Assembly: GCA_023375785.1 (NCBI GenBank) | Contig: SZWC01001547.1 | Coordinates: 86,515 to 150,514 of the forward strand | From: Penium margaritaceum | Lineage: Eukaryota; Streptophyta; Zygnematophyceae; Desmidiales; Peniaceae | Reading direction: 5' to 3' | Length of the DNA stretch: 64,000 nt | In this document: piece by piece, positions 24,195 to 36,700 of the stretch | Layout: each line of letters opens with the position of its first letter | Numbering within the stretch: the first letter of the stretch is position 1 | Made by a program: the position numbers and the translations under genes | Notes under the pieces: generated by a model | What the model saw: only the letters and a program-made list of their open reading frames with translations | Database searches by the model: none | What the model was told of the DNA's origin: nothing

Positions 24195-27100
24195 CATTGT
24201 ATTAGAGCCAATTTCTGCCACTTTCAGCCAGCACAGGCCATCACTTTGAAGTGACAGGTTAAGGTAAAACCTCCACCAAATTTGACAATCAACCACTCCA
24301 TCTTCAAGTTCAAGATACAAGCTTTCTAACGAGCCCACAATCGCAAAGATCGAACAGTTGGATTGAGAGTTCTGCTCAAAATGAGGTTTGCCAGGGCTAC
24401 TCTCTTCTCTATGGATAAGACTTTCGCCTTGTGATGACCATAATTCTCTCATTTCTATCTCAAATTTAAAAGGGGGCACAAACAAATTGAAGCATTTTTC
24501 CTAAGCTTTCCATTGGTGCAAACATATTTGCATTCAATTGGTATGTTTGGGAGAAACGTAATCTACAAGCTGGCTGGTGTGAGCTGGAGTAGGAGCAGTA
24601 GCATACCTTGTTTTCAAAAGGGCGTATATCTGAGAATCCCCAATTGATGACCCTGTTCTATGGATTGGTCTGAAGGGTTCTCAACTGCATTTTCTAGTGG
24701 TGGGCTTGGTTTTTCCCCATTCCCAGTCTGGTGGCCTCTATAGTCTATTTTTTGTCTCACAGATTTCTGGCAGAAGCAGGGCTGAGCATCACCAAAGCTC
24801 AAAATGGCAGCAACAGGCATGGTAAGTGCAGCCTAGCGCCTACAGAGGCTGGAAGGACGTGCCAACTTCACGTTTTGGAAGATCCATTCCCGCCTCCTTT
24901 TGAAGGAAAGGGACTTGTGAGAGGTGGTGAGCGGCGACGAGCCCACTCCGCCTCCATAGGCAAAAGGCATTACCACAGCAGAGGTGGTGGCGAGAGAGAC
25001 GCTGCAAAAAGGTACAGCAGATACAAGTTCATCTACAATTGCAGAAGCGGCATATGAGGAGTGGAAGAAGAAGGATAGGCAAGTAACACTATTGCCAGAA
25101 AGAGGGGGACTACAATAAATAGTACTTCAAGTTCAAGAGGGACTGGAAAGAGCAGTAGCAGCAGTAGCAAAAGCAGCAATGTCCACAGCTACAATAGCAA
25201 TTGTCACAGCAATGTGAGTAGCAGCAGTAGCAGCAGCAATATCAGCAGCAGTAGAACTAGACTAGTGTGTCCCATCTTGGCAACATGAACGTGGCCAACG
25301 AGATGCGCGACCGCCTCTTCATGGCGAAGTCCGACATATCGTAGAAGGAGAAGGCAGATTTGGCGTGGAACAAGGACCGAGGGTGTACCAAGAGTCTGAC
25401 GCACCACAAGGAGCTGCTCTCCATCCCCCCCAACCGATTGCTTTGGGTGATGATCGGATGGTGTATGCTCAGGGGACAAGCATTGTGGAGATGTGGTTGG
25501 AAACCCTATGTGGCATTGAAGTGGGAGTGTTCCATGACGTGCTGTACGTACCTAATGCTGCGTTCAATTTTCTCTCACTATCCTCTCTCACCAACACAAG
25601 ACTGCGAGTCATCTTTGACGACCACTATGGCTACATCCTTGACAAGGTAAGAGGAGAGGAGCTGGCCAGGTCGGTGAGGGCACGCAACATGTACTGCCTG
25701 TTGCGGGTGACCAAGATCGAACGCAAACAGAGTCTTGCTGCGGTGGTGCAAGCCACAGATGAGAAAATCTAGCATGTGCGCTACGGCCTCATCGGCATGC
25801 GTGCCTTGCAGCAACTTCAAACGAAGTAGATGGTGTGTGACTTGTCCACCATCTCTAATTCTGAGCAACAGTTGTGCATCAGCTATTTGGAGGAGAAGCA
25901 TCATTGCGAGGCGTTCTGTGTAGCAGGAGAGCGTGTAGAGGAGGTGCTGCAGCTCGTCCACACATAGTTGTGTGGCCTGATGCAGACCAAGAGCTTTGGA
26001 GGCTCTAGGTATTTTCTCACCCTCATTGATGATATAAGCTGTTACACTGTTATGTATTTCCTTTGCTCCAAGGCCTAGTGCTTTGCTAGGTTTCAGGAGT
26101 TCAAAGCAATCGTGGAGAACAAGACTGGCAAGAAGATGAAGGCGTTGTAGAGCGACCGTGGCAGAGAATAGCTGAACAAGGAGTGCTAGGACTACCTCGC
26201 AGCAGCAGGCATCAAGGCACAGTACACCGTGCAATACTCGTCACAGCAGAACGCTCTAACAAAATGCGCCAACTGCACTATTGTAAGATCGGCACGCTCC
26301 ATGCTCTACGCGGCTCCAGTGACCTATGACTTCTCGGCCAAAACCGTGAGCACCGCTCTCTACATCAAGAACCGCAATCCAACCAAAGGCCTAGAGCAGA
26401 AGACGCCGTACAAGGCGTGGTTCAACAAGAAGCCAAGCGTGGGTCATCTTCGTGCAATTGGCAGCTTGGCGCACATGCATGTGCCGAAGGAGAAGCGACA
26501 TAAAAGGGACAAGAAGAGCGCATTGATGATGATGATCGGTTATGACGTTGCAAGCAAAACCTATGGCCTCTACAAGAGGGATACAGGCCTCGTCATCATC
26601 TCCCAGGATGTGGTCTTTAACAAAAACAACATCATCGGCACCAACATTGTTTGTGAGGAAGCAACAGAACCAGCATCTGACAAGGCTGTGGGAGGAGATA
26701 TCCTCATTGACCTAGTCACTCGTGAACCCTCTCTATTATGACAATCGGAGATCCACTCCACTCTCCCATGTCTGATGAAACAGATAGAGCAGCCTCATTG
26801 GCAAAAGGAGAGGAAGAAGATGCACCACCACCAGCAGCAGTAGTTGTTCCAACACCATTGCGCCTGTCCCCTGCCAACGCTCCAACACCAAGTCGAAGGT
26901 ACCCTCTCAAGGTGTGCTACAAGCCTGGTGAGCCTAGGCACTTCTGGATTAGCCAGCATCGTAGTTGAAGCAAACTTCGATTAGCCAGCGTCGTACAAGG
27001 AGGCCATGGGAGAATCAAATGTCGCTAATTTGGCGCAAGCTGTGCAGCACGAGACACAGTTACTGCTCAAGAACGGTACGTATGAGCTAACTAAGCATCC

Positions 27101-27848
27101 ACCTGGACGCAAGGTAATCAAGTGCAAGTGGGTTTTCAAGGAGAAGAGAGGCGGAGATGGCAACCTTGAAAAGTACAAGGCAAGGCTGGTTGCCAAGGGC
27201 TACTTGCAGCAAAAAAGCATTGACTACACTAAAACCTCTGCTCTTGTTGCAAAGTTAGCCTCTATGTGCACTCTTCTCTCTTATGCAGTAGCTGAGGACT
27301 TCGAGATTCACCACATAGATGTCAAGACGGCATTCTTCAATGGTGACTTGGAGGAGGAAATTGACATGGAATAGGCGAAGGGATTCGTCATGGATGGCCA
27401 AGAGCACTTGGTTTGCAAGCTGCAGAAGTCGCTATATGGCCTCAAGCAAGCGTGTGTGCTTGGAACCAAAAATTGGATGTGGTGCTATAGTGCCAGGGTT
27501 TTAGCGCAGTGAGTGTGACTACAGCGCCTATCGCTGGCAGCATGGTGAAAAGGTACTCATCGTTATTGTCTATGTAGATGACATGCCCCTCTTTTCCAAC
27601 AGCAAATCTGATGTACAAGAGTTCACGGAGGTCATGTACGAGCACTTCCAAATGTCGGATCTCGAATAGGCGTCATACTTCCTCGACATCTAGATCACGC
27701 GTGCCCGCAAATCACACTCTCTCATCCTGTAGCACAGCCGCTATATCAAGGATGTTTTACAGCGGTTTAGCATGGCAGAGGCAGAATCCATGAGTACGCT
27801 CATGAGACGCGGTAGTACCTGGTGACCTTTTGTAGAGAAGCAGATGTA
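24195..27848 (+). mobile_element. A-8: family A internal region (leader, gag, protease, integrase, RT)
   Basis: A decayed primer site and leader (24195-24803) are followed by gag from the ATG at 24804, shortened, with a zinc-knuckle remnant near 25085-25125. Then come protease/pre-integrase (about 25250-25740, GVFHDVLYVPNAAFNFLSLSSL), the integrase core (about 25740-26230) and integrase C-terminal text (26229-26741, MIGYDVASKTYGLYKRDTG). Reverse transcriptase is at about 27000-27840 (KCKWVFKEKRGGDGNLEKYK, then VYVDDMPLFSNS). RNase H is absent. It is the most extensive unit of the array, with about fifteen breaks. Confidence 0.82.
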
Positions 27849-28301
27849 GCTCAAAACCTTTTGGATCAACTCATAAAATAAGGTCATCACAAGGTTAGAG
27901 TGTGCTGACTAGGAAAAAGGTATCTCTCCTTACTTTTTAGGTGAGGTGAGAAGTTAATGTGCTAGCCATGGACACATGGCAATTCTCTTTGGGATTGTGG
28001 GTTATGTGACCACTAGGAGTGTGCCATGAGAGCATATTCTAGCTCTTGAGGTTGTCTCTGGTGGTTAGCCTGATTAAGGCTGATTTCCTGTCTTGTGTGA
28101 GATTATAGACTCTAGTGTGTAAGCATTAGCCTCCATGGTTAAGTGGTGTGGCTTGTGAGAGGGCTGACTTGCCCAAGCTCTGGCTCTATACGTACTCCAT
28201 CGTTTTGAGTGATTCAACAGCCATTCTTCAGCAGAAGTGATGCCCATCCAGTCCCATATATTTGCTGCTCCAAGGCTCTCCTCTCTTGTCCAATTCCAAA
28301 A
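27849..28301 (+). repeat. Partial family A LTR between A-8 and A-9
   Basis: About 40 bp of reversed A leader (27849-27890) is followed by the 3' part of an A LTR (about 27891-28301), including a TATA-like position and the end caattccaaaa. The primer site of A-9 follows. It is the third LTR of the array. Confidence 0.78.
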
Positions 28302-29291
28302 CTTGGTATCAGAGCCAAGTTGTGCCACTTTCAGCGAGTACAGGTTGTCACTTTAAGAGTGATGGGTTAAGGTAAAACCTGCACCAAATTTGATGATCAA
28401 TCACAAGATCTTCAAGTTCAATATACAAGCTTTCTAACGAGCCCAAAATCACAAGGATAAAACAGTTGGATTGACAGTTATGCTCAAAACGAGGTCCTTC
28501 AAGGCTATATTCTTCTTTGTGAGTAAGACTGTCGCCTTGTGATGACCATAACTCTTTAATTTCTTTGTCAAATTTAAAAAGTAGCACAAGAAAATTGAAT
28601 TATTTTTCCTAAGCTTTCCATTATTGCAAAAATACTTGCATTCTATAGGTATGTTTGGGATAATCGTTTACAAGCTAGCTGGTGTGAGCTGGAGTAGGAG
28701 CAGCAGCATACCCTCTTTTCAAAAGGGTGTATCTCCAAGAATCCCTTGTTGATGACCCTGTTTTATGGGTTGATCCAAAAGGTTTTGAGCTGCATTTTCC
28801 AGTTGTGGGCTTGGTTTTTCCAAATTCTCTATCTGTTGGCCTCTATAGTCCATTTTCTGTCAGACAGATTTCTTGCAGAAGCAGCAAAAGAAGCAAGGGT
28901 GAGCATCACCAAAGCTCAAAATGGCATCAACAGGCATGCTAATAGCAGCCCAAACCCTGGAGAGGTTGGAAGGATATGCCAACTTCACGTTTTGGAAGAT
29001 CCGTACCCACCTCCTTTTGGAGGAGAGGGGCTTGTCTTTGACAACAACTATGGCTACATCCCCGACAAGGAAATAGAAGAGGGGCTGGCTTGGTTGGTGA
29101 AGGAAAGCCGCATATACCGCCTGTTGGGGGCGACCAAGATCCTGCGCGAGCAGATTCTTGCAGCAGTGGTGCAGACCACAGATGGAAAAATCTGGCTTGC
29201 GCGCTACGGCCACATTGGCATGCGTACCTTGCAGCAACTTCAAACAAAGCAGATGGTCCGTGACGTGCCCACCATCTCTATCTTAGAGTAG
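28302..29291 (+). mobile_element. A-9: family A leader, gag start and integrase fragment
   Basis: A perfect initiator-Met primer site (28304-28315) and about 600 bp of leader lead into gag from about 28921 (ATG then LERLEGYANFTFWKI). This joins directly to pre-integrase and integrase text (about 29036-29291; [20 protein letters not shown]). The middle of gag and most of pol are absent. It ends where B-II leader resumes. Confidence 0.8.
28304..28315 (+). other. A-9 primer-binding site in a small inverted repeat
   Basis: TGGTATCAGAGC just after the LTR end. It lies within AACTTGG-tatcagag-CCAAGTT, a 7-bp perfect inverted repeat, so the leader RNA could fold the site into a hairpin. Confidence 0.85.
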
Positions 29292-32200
29292 CAATCATCC
29301 GCTCCTCTCAGGTGATCCACGGCTAAGGGATAAGCAATGGATGTATAACTTGTAAAACGGTAGCAGACAATAGCCTACATCAGCCTACATCGGCCTTAAC
29401 GAAGCAAAGAAGCAGAGAAGTAGTATGATGACACCCGCGATGCTCACTCTGGAGCAGGTCAACGGTGGGATGTCAAAGTTCACAGGGTTTGGTTTTCCCT
29501 TGTGGAATTGGCTATTTGAGATTGTCATGTTGGTGTGTGGCTACTTGAAGATGTTCCTTCGAGAAGAGGTTGAACCTCCAAAAATAGATCCTGAATATGA
29601 CACTTAACGCTTCATATTCAGGATCTATGACATGGCGTTTGCGATTCTTATGACATCGGTGTTTGAGTCTCAACATGTCCACCTCCAAGGTATCACACAT
29701 GCATCAAAGGCTTATGAGAAGATTGCACGTGTACACCAATCAACGGCTCTTGCAAATGGCCTCTTCATCCTTCAAAAGCTGATTTCGATGAGGTTGAGCG
29801 AGGGAAAGTCGTTTCCCGGCTTCCACTTGCTGTTTGAAGGCCTGTTGCAACAAGTGACGCAAATGAACTCAGAAACGAACACCAACATGCAGGCCATGAT
29901 CATCCTCATGGCGCTACCTGAAAGCTAGGGTCCTCTCATCACTGTCTCTGGCAGTTGGAAGGAGGAGGATTTGACGTATGAGGCAGTGGCTGAGTACGTG
30001 TGCAACAAAGCCATGCATCACAACGGTAGTGAGGCTAACATTTTGGAATATGCTGCACAGTATGGTGGTCATGGCAACAACTCCTCTTCTGGTCAGAGCA
30101 GTATCGGAAGCGGTGGCGGTGGAGGAAAAGACAATAGTGGCGGTGGGAAGAGTTCACAACGTCTTGGGAAGTGCCACAACTGTGGCATGCCTGGGCACGA
30201 CAGTGCAGGGGTCCCAAGGAGGCCAACGGAGATCATGGCGGTAAATATGAGGGCAAAGGAAAGGAGAAGGAGTTGACGAACCTGATGGCTGAGAGCGTGT
30301 CGGCTACTAAGGGAGCAGCAATGCTCAAGCGTACAGCCTACGGGCTTGACTATAGCACGAACTACCACTATTGAAGGGAGAAGGATGGGTTCATCTCCAT
30401 CGGGGACACTGAACGTGGCTTCTGGTGTACCAAGAGTAGCCTTGTCCATGCGCAAGGTGAGGGAGATAAGTTGATGAGCATCAACGTAAACGGTGCTGGA
30501 AGAGACTTGAAGCTTGAAAACGTCGTCTACATGCCGTCTTTGCGGCAAACCTCTTTTCAGTGTCCAAAACTACGGACCACAACATAACAGTCGTCTTCAC
30601 CAAGGAGGAGGCCGTGATTGTCAAGAAGAAGGACATCAAGATCTCCTATTTCAAGGAGAGTGTTGTCGCACAAGTCCCAAGAGTTGATGGACTCTACGTG
30701 CTGCAGACCAAGCCACATGAGAGTAAAAACGAGGGATATGCAGCGGTTGAAGAGCCCACGTCTCCAAAGCCTGATGTTGCACTACAAGCCGTCACCATGA
30801 CGGCCAACTCCACCGTTACAGATGTTGAGCTGTGGCAAATGCAGTTTGGCCATGTGGCTGACAGCACACTGCAAACTATGCGGCAACACCAAGTGGTTCA
30901 TGGGATGGAGGGATGCAAGGCCAAGGATGAGGGAAAGTGCAAGAAGCCGTGTGAGCCATGCCTCCAAGGCAAGACAAAGAGAAAGCCCTTTGAGCGTAAT
31001 GGGCAACGTGCGGCACCAATCTTTGACCTGATTCACTTTGATGCGTGTAGACCATTCCGCACCCCTTCGAACGGCGACACCAAGTATTTCTTGACCTTCA
31101 TCGATGACCATAGTCGCGTGGTTTTCCCAACGTGCATGCTCAGAGTACGAGGAGACCTTCGCGCCTGTCCTCAGCTTTGCCTGCATCAAATCCATGTTGG
31201 GCATCGCAGCTGCGATAGGTATGGAGGTCCACCACATGGACGTCAAGACAGCTTTCCTCTATGGGTAGCTAGACAAAGAACTGCTGATGGAAGTACCCGA
31301 GGGAGTGAAAAATGCAGAGGGCAAGGTTTGCAAACTGGTCAAAGCACTCTATGGACTGAAACAGGCCCCAAGGATATGGTACAAGGAGATGGACGGTTTC
31401 ATGGCCGGGCTCACCTTCACGCACTCCCGGAATGACCCTAGTTTCTACCTCCAAGAGGATGAGCAAGGCTTGATGCTAGTTGCACTATACGTGGATGACC
31501 TGATCATCTACTTGTCATCGTTCAAGCTGTTGAACAAGCTGAAGACAAATCTCAGCAACAGGTTCAGGATGAAGGAAATGGGTCCGCTCGAGTTCTATCT
31601 CGAGATAGCCATCCACCGCAATTGAGCAGTAGGCACCGTCAAACTGAACCAGACCAAGTACATCATGGAGGTCCTCAGGCGCTACACCATGGAGGACTGC
31701 AAGCCCATTAGCACACCCATGACAACAGACATCAAGCTCTCCTCCTCCATCAGCTCCAGCACGAAAGCGAAATGACATGAGATGGAGAACATTCCCTACG
31801 AGTCTGTTGTTGGCAACCTCATGTATGCCATTGTAGGAAGACACCCTGACAATTGATATGCTCTGGAACAACTGATCAGGTTTGTGGCCATTCCAGGGCC
31901 ACAACAGTGGCAAGCAGTCCAGCGCATCATGCGCTATCTATAGAAGACCCAAAACATGGGACTGTAGTTTGGAGGACAAGAAGGATGTGACGCGCTACGG
32001 CTCGTGTGCTACATTGACGCCAACTGGGGAGGAAGAATTGATAACAAAAAGTCCACCTCGGGCTTTGTGTGCCTCTTGAACGGTGGTGGAATCTCTTGGG
32101 CAAGCAGAAAGCAAGACTGTGTCTCTCTCTACCGCTGAGGTAGAATACATTGCTATGTCAGAAGCATACAAGGAGACACAATGGCTATGCAGTTTTCTTG

Positions 32201-32541
32201 CCAAGATGAAAATGCCACAAACAGAGGCAACAAATCCCCGCATCGACAACAAGAGTGCCATGTAAATGGCACAGGATGATGTCATATCCCGGCGGACCAA
32301 GCACATGGACATCAGGTACCACTACTCACTCGACCTGGTTGCAAAGGAGATCGTGGACCTAGAATATGTGGAGACGAGGAAGGTACTCACAGATTGCATG
32401 ACAAAGGTACTCGACAGCAAATTATACTCTGCAAGTACTCGAGGTATCGGTATGGTCAACTTAGTGGACGAAGACTAAGGCCAAGACTACTGGAGAGAGG
32501 AGAGATGTCACACCTAATGGGCAGAGTTGCAAGGGAGAGTT
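29292..32541 (+). pseudogene. B-II leader end and gag-pol remains
   Basis: The leader resumes (to 29424). Gag starts at the ATG at 29425 with MTPAMLTLEQVNGGMSKFTG and has the zinc knuckle CHNCGMPGH at about 30168-30195. Protease-region text follows, then pre-integrase and integrase (30560-31100; WQMQFGHVADSTLQ, CEPCLQGK, LIHFDACRPFRTP, FIDDHSR). Reverse transcriptase is at about 31130-31900 (KALYGLKQAPRIWYKEMDG and VALYVDDLIIYL). RNase H runs to about 32478 (STAEVEYIAMSEAYKETQWL). Part of integrase to early RT is absent. It is a fossil with about ten breaks. Confidence 0.83.
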
Positions 32542-32736
32542 TGTTGACCTGATATGCTCCTTGTCCATGGCTGACGTTTGTACAGGCATAGGATGGACTA
32601 GGCATGTAATGCTTCCTTGGAGTAAGTCCCCTATGTCTGGTCCAGATAAACAAGGCATGCACTGCTCTTTTGGAGCAAGTTCCTTGGTCCAAAATGGATT
32701 CTATAGCTAGAAAACACTACCTAGGATAACTCCTTG

Positions 32737-32799
32737 TGGCTTAGACGTTCCCGAGTTAGTCTCTACACTGACATCACTGGGTGAAATCCTAGCCCAGTG
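32737..32799 (+). other. tRNA-like module in family B LTR
   Basis: An A-box-like tggcttagacg (32737-32747) and a B-box-like gggtgaaatcc (32779-32789) are separated by about 31 bp. The second lies in a T-arm-like hairpin. The same block is present in all other B LTRs that cover this region, best kept in B-IV (53227-53293). Whether Pol III uses it is unknown. It could be an old SINE or tRNA fragment captured by the LTR. Confidence 0.45.
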
Positions 32800-33002
32800 G
32801 CTAATTTTCTTTGTGACCAAAAGGGGGATAGGAAGGTTCTAAGAGACATCTTAGAACACTCCAAGGTCTTTCGTGGTGGCTGGTGCCACTTGGCAGTGAA
32901 AGGGAATGCCATGTAGATAGGGGGGATGATGCAATAAAGATTGCCCCCAAAGTGGCTCATCGAAGGAGCCACTCTGCGCCTAGGCTAGAGGCTGGCTCTA
33001 GG

Positions 33003-33012
33003 ACTATAAGAA
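33003..33012 (+). promoter_or_regulatory. TATA-like box in family B LTR
   Basis: The sequence actataagaa lies within ggctctaggactataagaactt, a block conserved in the other B LTRs (for example 13426-13436). About 300 bp of LTR follow, which would form R-U5. Promoter function is inferred from position only. Confidence 0.45.
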
Positions 33013-33308
33013 CTTGCCAGTTGCCTGTCATTGAGTACAGTTCTTACCTTTGAGACTCCTAACAGAATTGTCCACCAAAGGCAAACACTAAAGAAGCATT
33101 GGTTGGTCTAAACCCCAGGAGTTCGCTCCTCGCGCGAAAGTTACCAGGTCCTAAGGACAGAATGCAAGGAAGTGATTCTTATGAACTCTTTGGTGTAGAG
33201 CCTTTGCTTTGAGGGTGATATCATCTCTTAATTGCAATACAAGAGCAGTCAGCGGGAACCATTGTGTCAAAACCCGTTTTCTAGACCATCGCCTCAGGCA
33301 AGTTGACA

Positions 33309-33751
33309 CACATAACCCATTATCCCATGGAGAATCGCCATGTGTCCCTGGCTAGCACACAAGGATCTCACGTCACCTAAAATGTACGGAGACGTACCTT
33401 TTTCCTAGTCATCACACTCTGACAAGGCAATCCAAGAATCTGAGACCTTTTTGGATACTTCTCCCATATGGTCTTGACCGTGGACCTCTTGCCTTTTTCT
33501 TTTCTCAGGCTAAGGCATGGAGCTATCGCCCATGGTCACACAGGTACCGGCCGTCGATGACCCGTGAAACTTCGAAAATTCATACCTCACAATCCCACCG
33601 TTAGACTGGCCTCAAACTTTGATGATAGACATTTTGCCACCTGATCTATCCTATGGTGAAGTCGGATTGACAATCGGAGCAGGCATCTGGTAGTTTCGTG
33701 GAACTTGCTCCCATGGACCTGAAACTAAGCCAGATGGCTCTTTTTCCAACA
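33309..33751 (-). repeat. A-1 5' LTR, second block
   Basis: 443 bp of reversed A LTR starting with the cacat target duplication and ending in tttttccaaca at 33751. With 6418-6648 it makes up A-1's 5' LTR. B-I gag text resumes at the next base. Confidence 0.85.
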
Positions 33752-36700
33752 AAAGTGTAGATAGTCAAAAATGACATGGTGCTTGCAATTCTTGTGACAT
33801 CAGTGCATGAGTCACAACATATGCACCTCAAAGGTATCACACATGCATCAAAGGCTTATGCGAAGCTTGTACGTATACACCAATCAATGGCTCTCGTAAA
33901 TCACCTTTTCATCCTTCAAAAGCTGATTTTGATGGGGGTGAGCGAGGGAGAGTCAATTCCGGACATCCTCTTTCTGTTTGAAGGTCTGCTGCAGCAAGTG
34001 ACACAAATAAACTCGGAAATCAACACCAACATGGAGGCCATGATCCTCCTTATGGCGCTACCCAAAAGCTGGGGTCCTCTGATCACCGTCTTTGGCGGTT
34101 GGAAGGAGGAGTATTTGACGTATGAGGCACTGTCCGAGTACGTGCGCAATGAGGCCATGCGTCGCAGCATTAGTGAGGCTAACATTTAAGCCTATGCTAC
34201 ATAGGACGGTGGTCGTGGCAACAACTCCCCTTGTGGTCAAAACGGTAGCGTAAGCGGTGGCGGTGGAAGAAAAGGCAATAGTGGCGGAGAAAAGAGTTCA
34301 AAGCGTCCAGGGAAGTCCCATAATTTTGGCATGCCTGGGCATTGGGCACAGGAGTGCACGGCTCCCAATATGGAAGAAAGAGATCATGGTGGTAGATATG
34401 AGGGCGAACGAAAGGGTAAGAAGGAGTTGACAAACATGATGGCTGAGAGCGTGCCGGTAACCAAGGGAGTAACACTGCTCAAGCGTGGAGCCTACGAGCT
34501 CTATTATAGCACGAACAACCTCTCTTCAAGGGAGAATGATGGGTTCATCTCCATAGGGGACACTCAACGTCGCTTCAGGTGTGCCAATGGCAGCCTTATC
34601 CATGCACAAGGATAGGGAGATAAGTTGATGAGCATCAACGTGAACAGTGTTGAAAACGATTTGAAGCTTGAGAACATTGTCTACATGCCGTCTTTTACAG
34701 CATATCTCTTGGCAGTTTCCAAAATCACGGACCACGACATGACGGTGGTCTTCACGGAGGAGGAGGCCGTGATTGTCAAGAACAGGGACATCAAGATCTC
34801 CTATCCTCTAGGAGAGTCTTGTCGCACAAGTCCCAAGAGTTGATGGGCTCTACGTGCTACAAACCAAGTCCCTTGAGAGCATAAATGAGGGATATGCGAC
34901 GGTTGAAGAGCCCAAGTCTCCAAAGCCGGATTTTGCACCACACGCTGACACCATGGCGGCCAACTCCACCGACACAAATGCCCAGATGTGGTACAGGCAG
35001 TTTGGACATGTGGCCAAAAGCACACTGCAAGCTATGCAGCAGCACAAAGTGGTTCATGGAATGGAGGGATGCAAGGCCAAGGATGAGGGAAAGTACAAGA
35101 AGTTGTGTGAGCCATGCCTCCAAGGCAAACCAAAGAGAAAGCCCTTTGAGCATAATGGGCAACATGTGGTACCAATCTTGGACCTCACTCACTCTGATGT
35201 GTGCGGACCATTCCGCACCCCTTTGAATGGCGACAGTAATAATTTCTTGACCTTCATCGATGACCACAATCGCAACATGTAGATCTACTTCCTCAAGACA
35301 AAGGGAGAGGTCAAGGAGAAGCTGCAAGAGTTTGTCGTCATGGTAGAGAGATAGACAAGCAAGAAGGTCAAGGCACTGCCCAAGGACAAGGGTGGTGAGT
35401 AGAAGGCGTGCAAAGGCTGGTTGAGCCAACACGGCATCAACCACCAGACCACCACGCCTTACACCCTCGAGAGTAATGGTGTTGCCGAGCGGATGAACCA
35501 GACTATCCACGGCATGACACAAAGCATGCTCTTCGACGCCAAACTCCCACCTCGATTCTGGGCTTAAGCTACAAGAACTGCTTGCTACCTTGTGAATTTC
35601 ACTCTGGCAGTTGCGCTTTGGAAGGCGTGGTAAAAAACAAGAGAAGCAGCTCCGGACCCCATAGGAGGGTTGGTGAGGGAAGAAGCTAGATGCCTCACAC
35701 TTTGGCCGTGCTACCTGGGCAAAGGTCTAAACAGGAGAAGGAATTGGCAAGATGGATGCACGCGCTCGTAAGTGTGTAATGGCCGGATACGACAGTGCAC
35801 ACAAGGCATAGAAGCTCTGGGACCAAGTGGCTAGAAAGCTCATCAAGAGCCGAGATGTCGAGTTTGATGAAATGATGCTCGACAAGGGAGAGTTGCTGGA
35901 CCCTGTATATGCTCCGAAATCAGGAAAGTGGATTGTGTTGCTCGAGTCAGGTGATCAGGCACCTAAGAACTGGCAGATGGTGTCAGTGAAGGATGGTACT
36001 AAAGGGAGAGTCGTGTAGGTTGACACGTCGACAGACTTCGACATTGAGTATGAGTCGTACGAGGCCTCTAAGTCAAACTCTGAGGCTAGTGGCTCTTCCT
36101 TAAATTATGGATCACTGGTAGTGCAGGATCAATTGAAGCAACTAAGCCTTGAAGCACCACCAGCAACACTCCGGCGTAGTACGTGCTAGAAGAAACCTCC
36201 ACCCAAGTACGACACATAGAGTACGGAATGGATCACACTCAACTGGTCATGCTTGGCTTAGGGAGAGCCCGTGACTATAACGAAGGCTATGAACATGCCA
36301 CATGTCGCCGAATGGAAGGAGGTAGTAGATAGCGAACTGGCATCCATTGCAGAGAACAGAACATGGGTTCTGGTGGACAGGCTCCCAAACGCGCACGTGG
36401 TGGATTCAAAGAGGGTACCTCGGAAAAATTTCAAGCACAATGGTACTATCGACAATTACAAGGTAATAATTCTGGCGAACGGAATTTCCTAGCGTGCAAG
36501 CTCAGAGTACTTGGAGAACTTTGCGTCTGTTGTCACCTTTGCCTCCGTCAAATCCATGCTAGGCATCGCTGTTGCAAACGATATGGAGGTCCACCTGATG
36601 GACGTCAAGACCGCTTGCCTCTACGGGAAGCTAGAGAAAGAAGTGCTCATGGAAGTTCCTCAGGGGGTGAAAGCTCCAGAGGGCAAGGTTTGCAAACTGG

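Larger units (their letters stand above)
6649..33308 (+). mobile_element. B-II: broken family B element inside A-1's 5' LTR
   Basis: A plus-strand family B copy flanked by the perfect 5-bp target duplication cacat. Its parts are a shortened 5' LTR (6649-6924), leader (6925-about 7196, resuming at about 29292) and gag-pol (29425-32478). A 767-bp 3' LTR follows at 32542-33308. The leader is split by a 22-kb cluster of family A pieces; its text on the two sides is continuous when compared with B-IV. The copy is broken in about ten places. This is one of the middle layers of the nest. Confidence 0.78.
32542..33308 (+). repeat. B-II 3' LTR (full-length family B LTR)
   Basis: 767 bp from tgttgacctgatatgc, directly after the purine-rich caagggagagt, to caagttgaca. 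It is followed by the target duplication cacat. It carries the tRNA-like module at 32737-32799 and a TATA-like actataagaa at 33003-33012. It is the reference LTR for family B here. Confidence 0.9.
999..33751 (-). mobile_element. A-1: broken Ty1/copia family A element, hosting B-II
   Basis: A minus-strand family A copy with both LTRs. Its own sequence is 999-6648 plus 33309-33751, about 6.1 kb, close to the 6.36 kb of A-10. The 3' LTR is 999-1736. The 5' LTR starts at about 6418 and is split by B-II, with the perfect 5-bp duplication cacat at 6644-6648 and 33309-33313. A-1 itself sits in the gag of B-I. All copia domains are recognisable in order, with about ten or more breaks. Age is older than B-II and younger than B-I. 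Confidence 0.8.
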
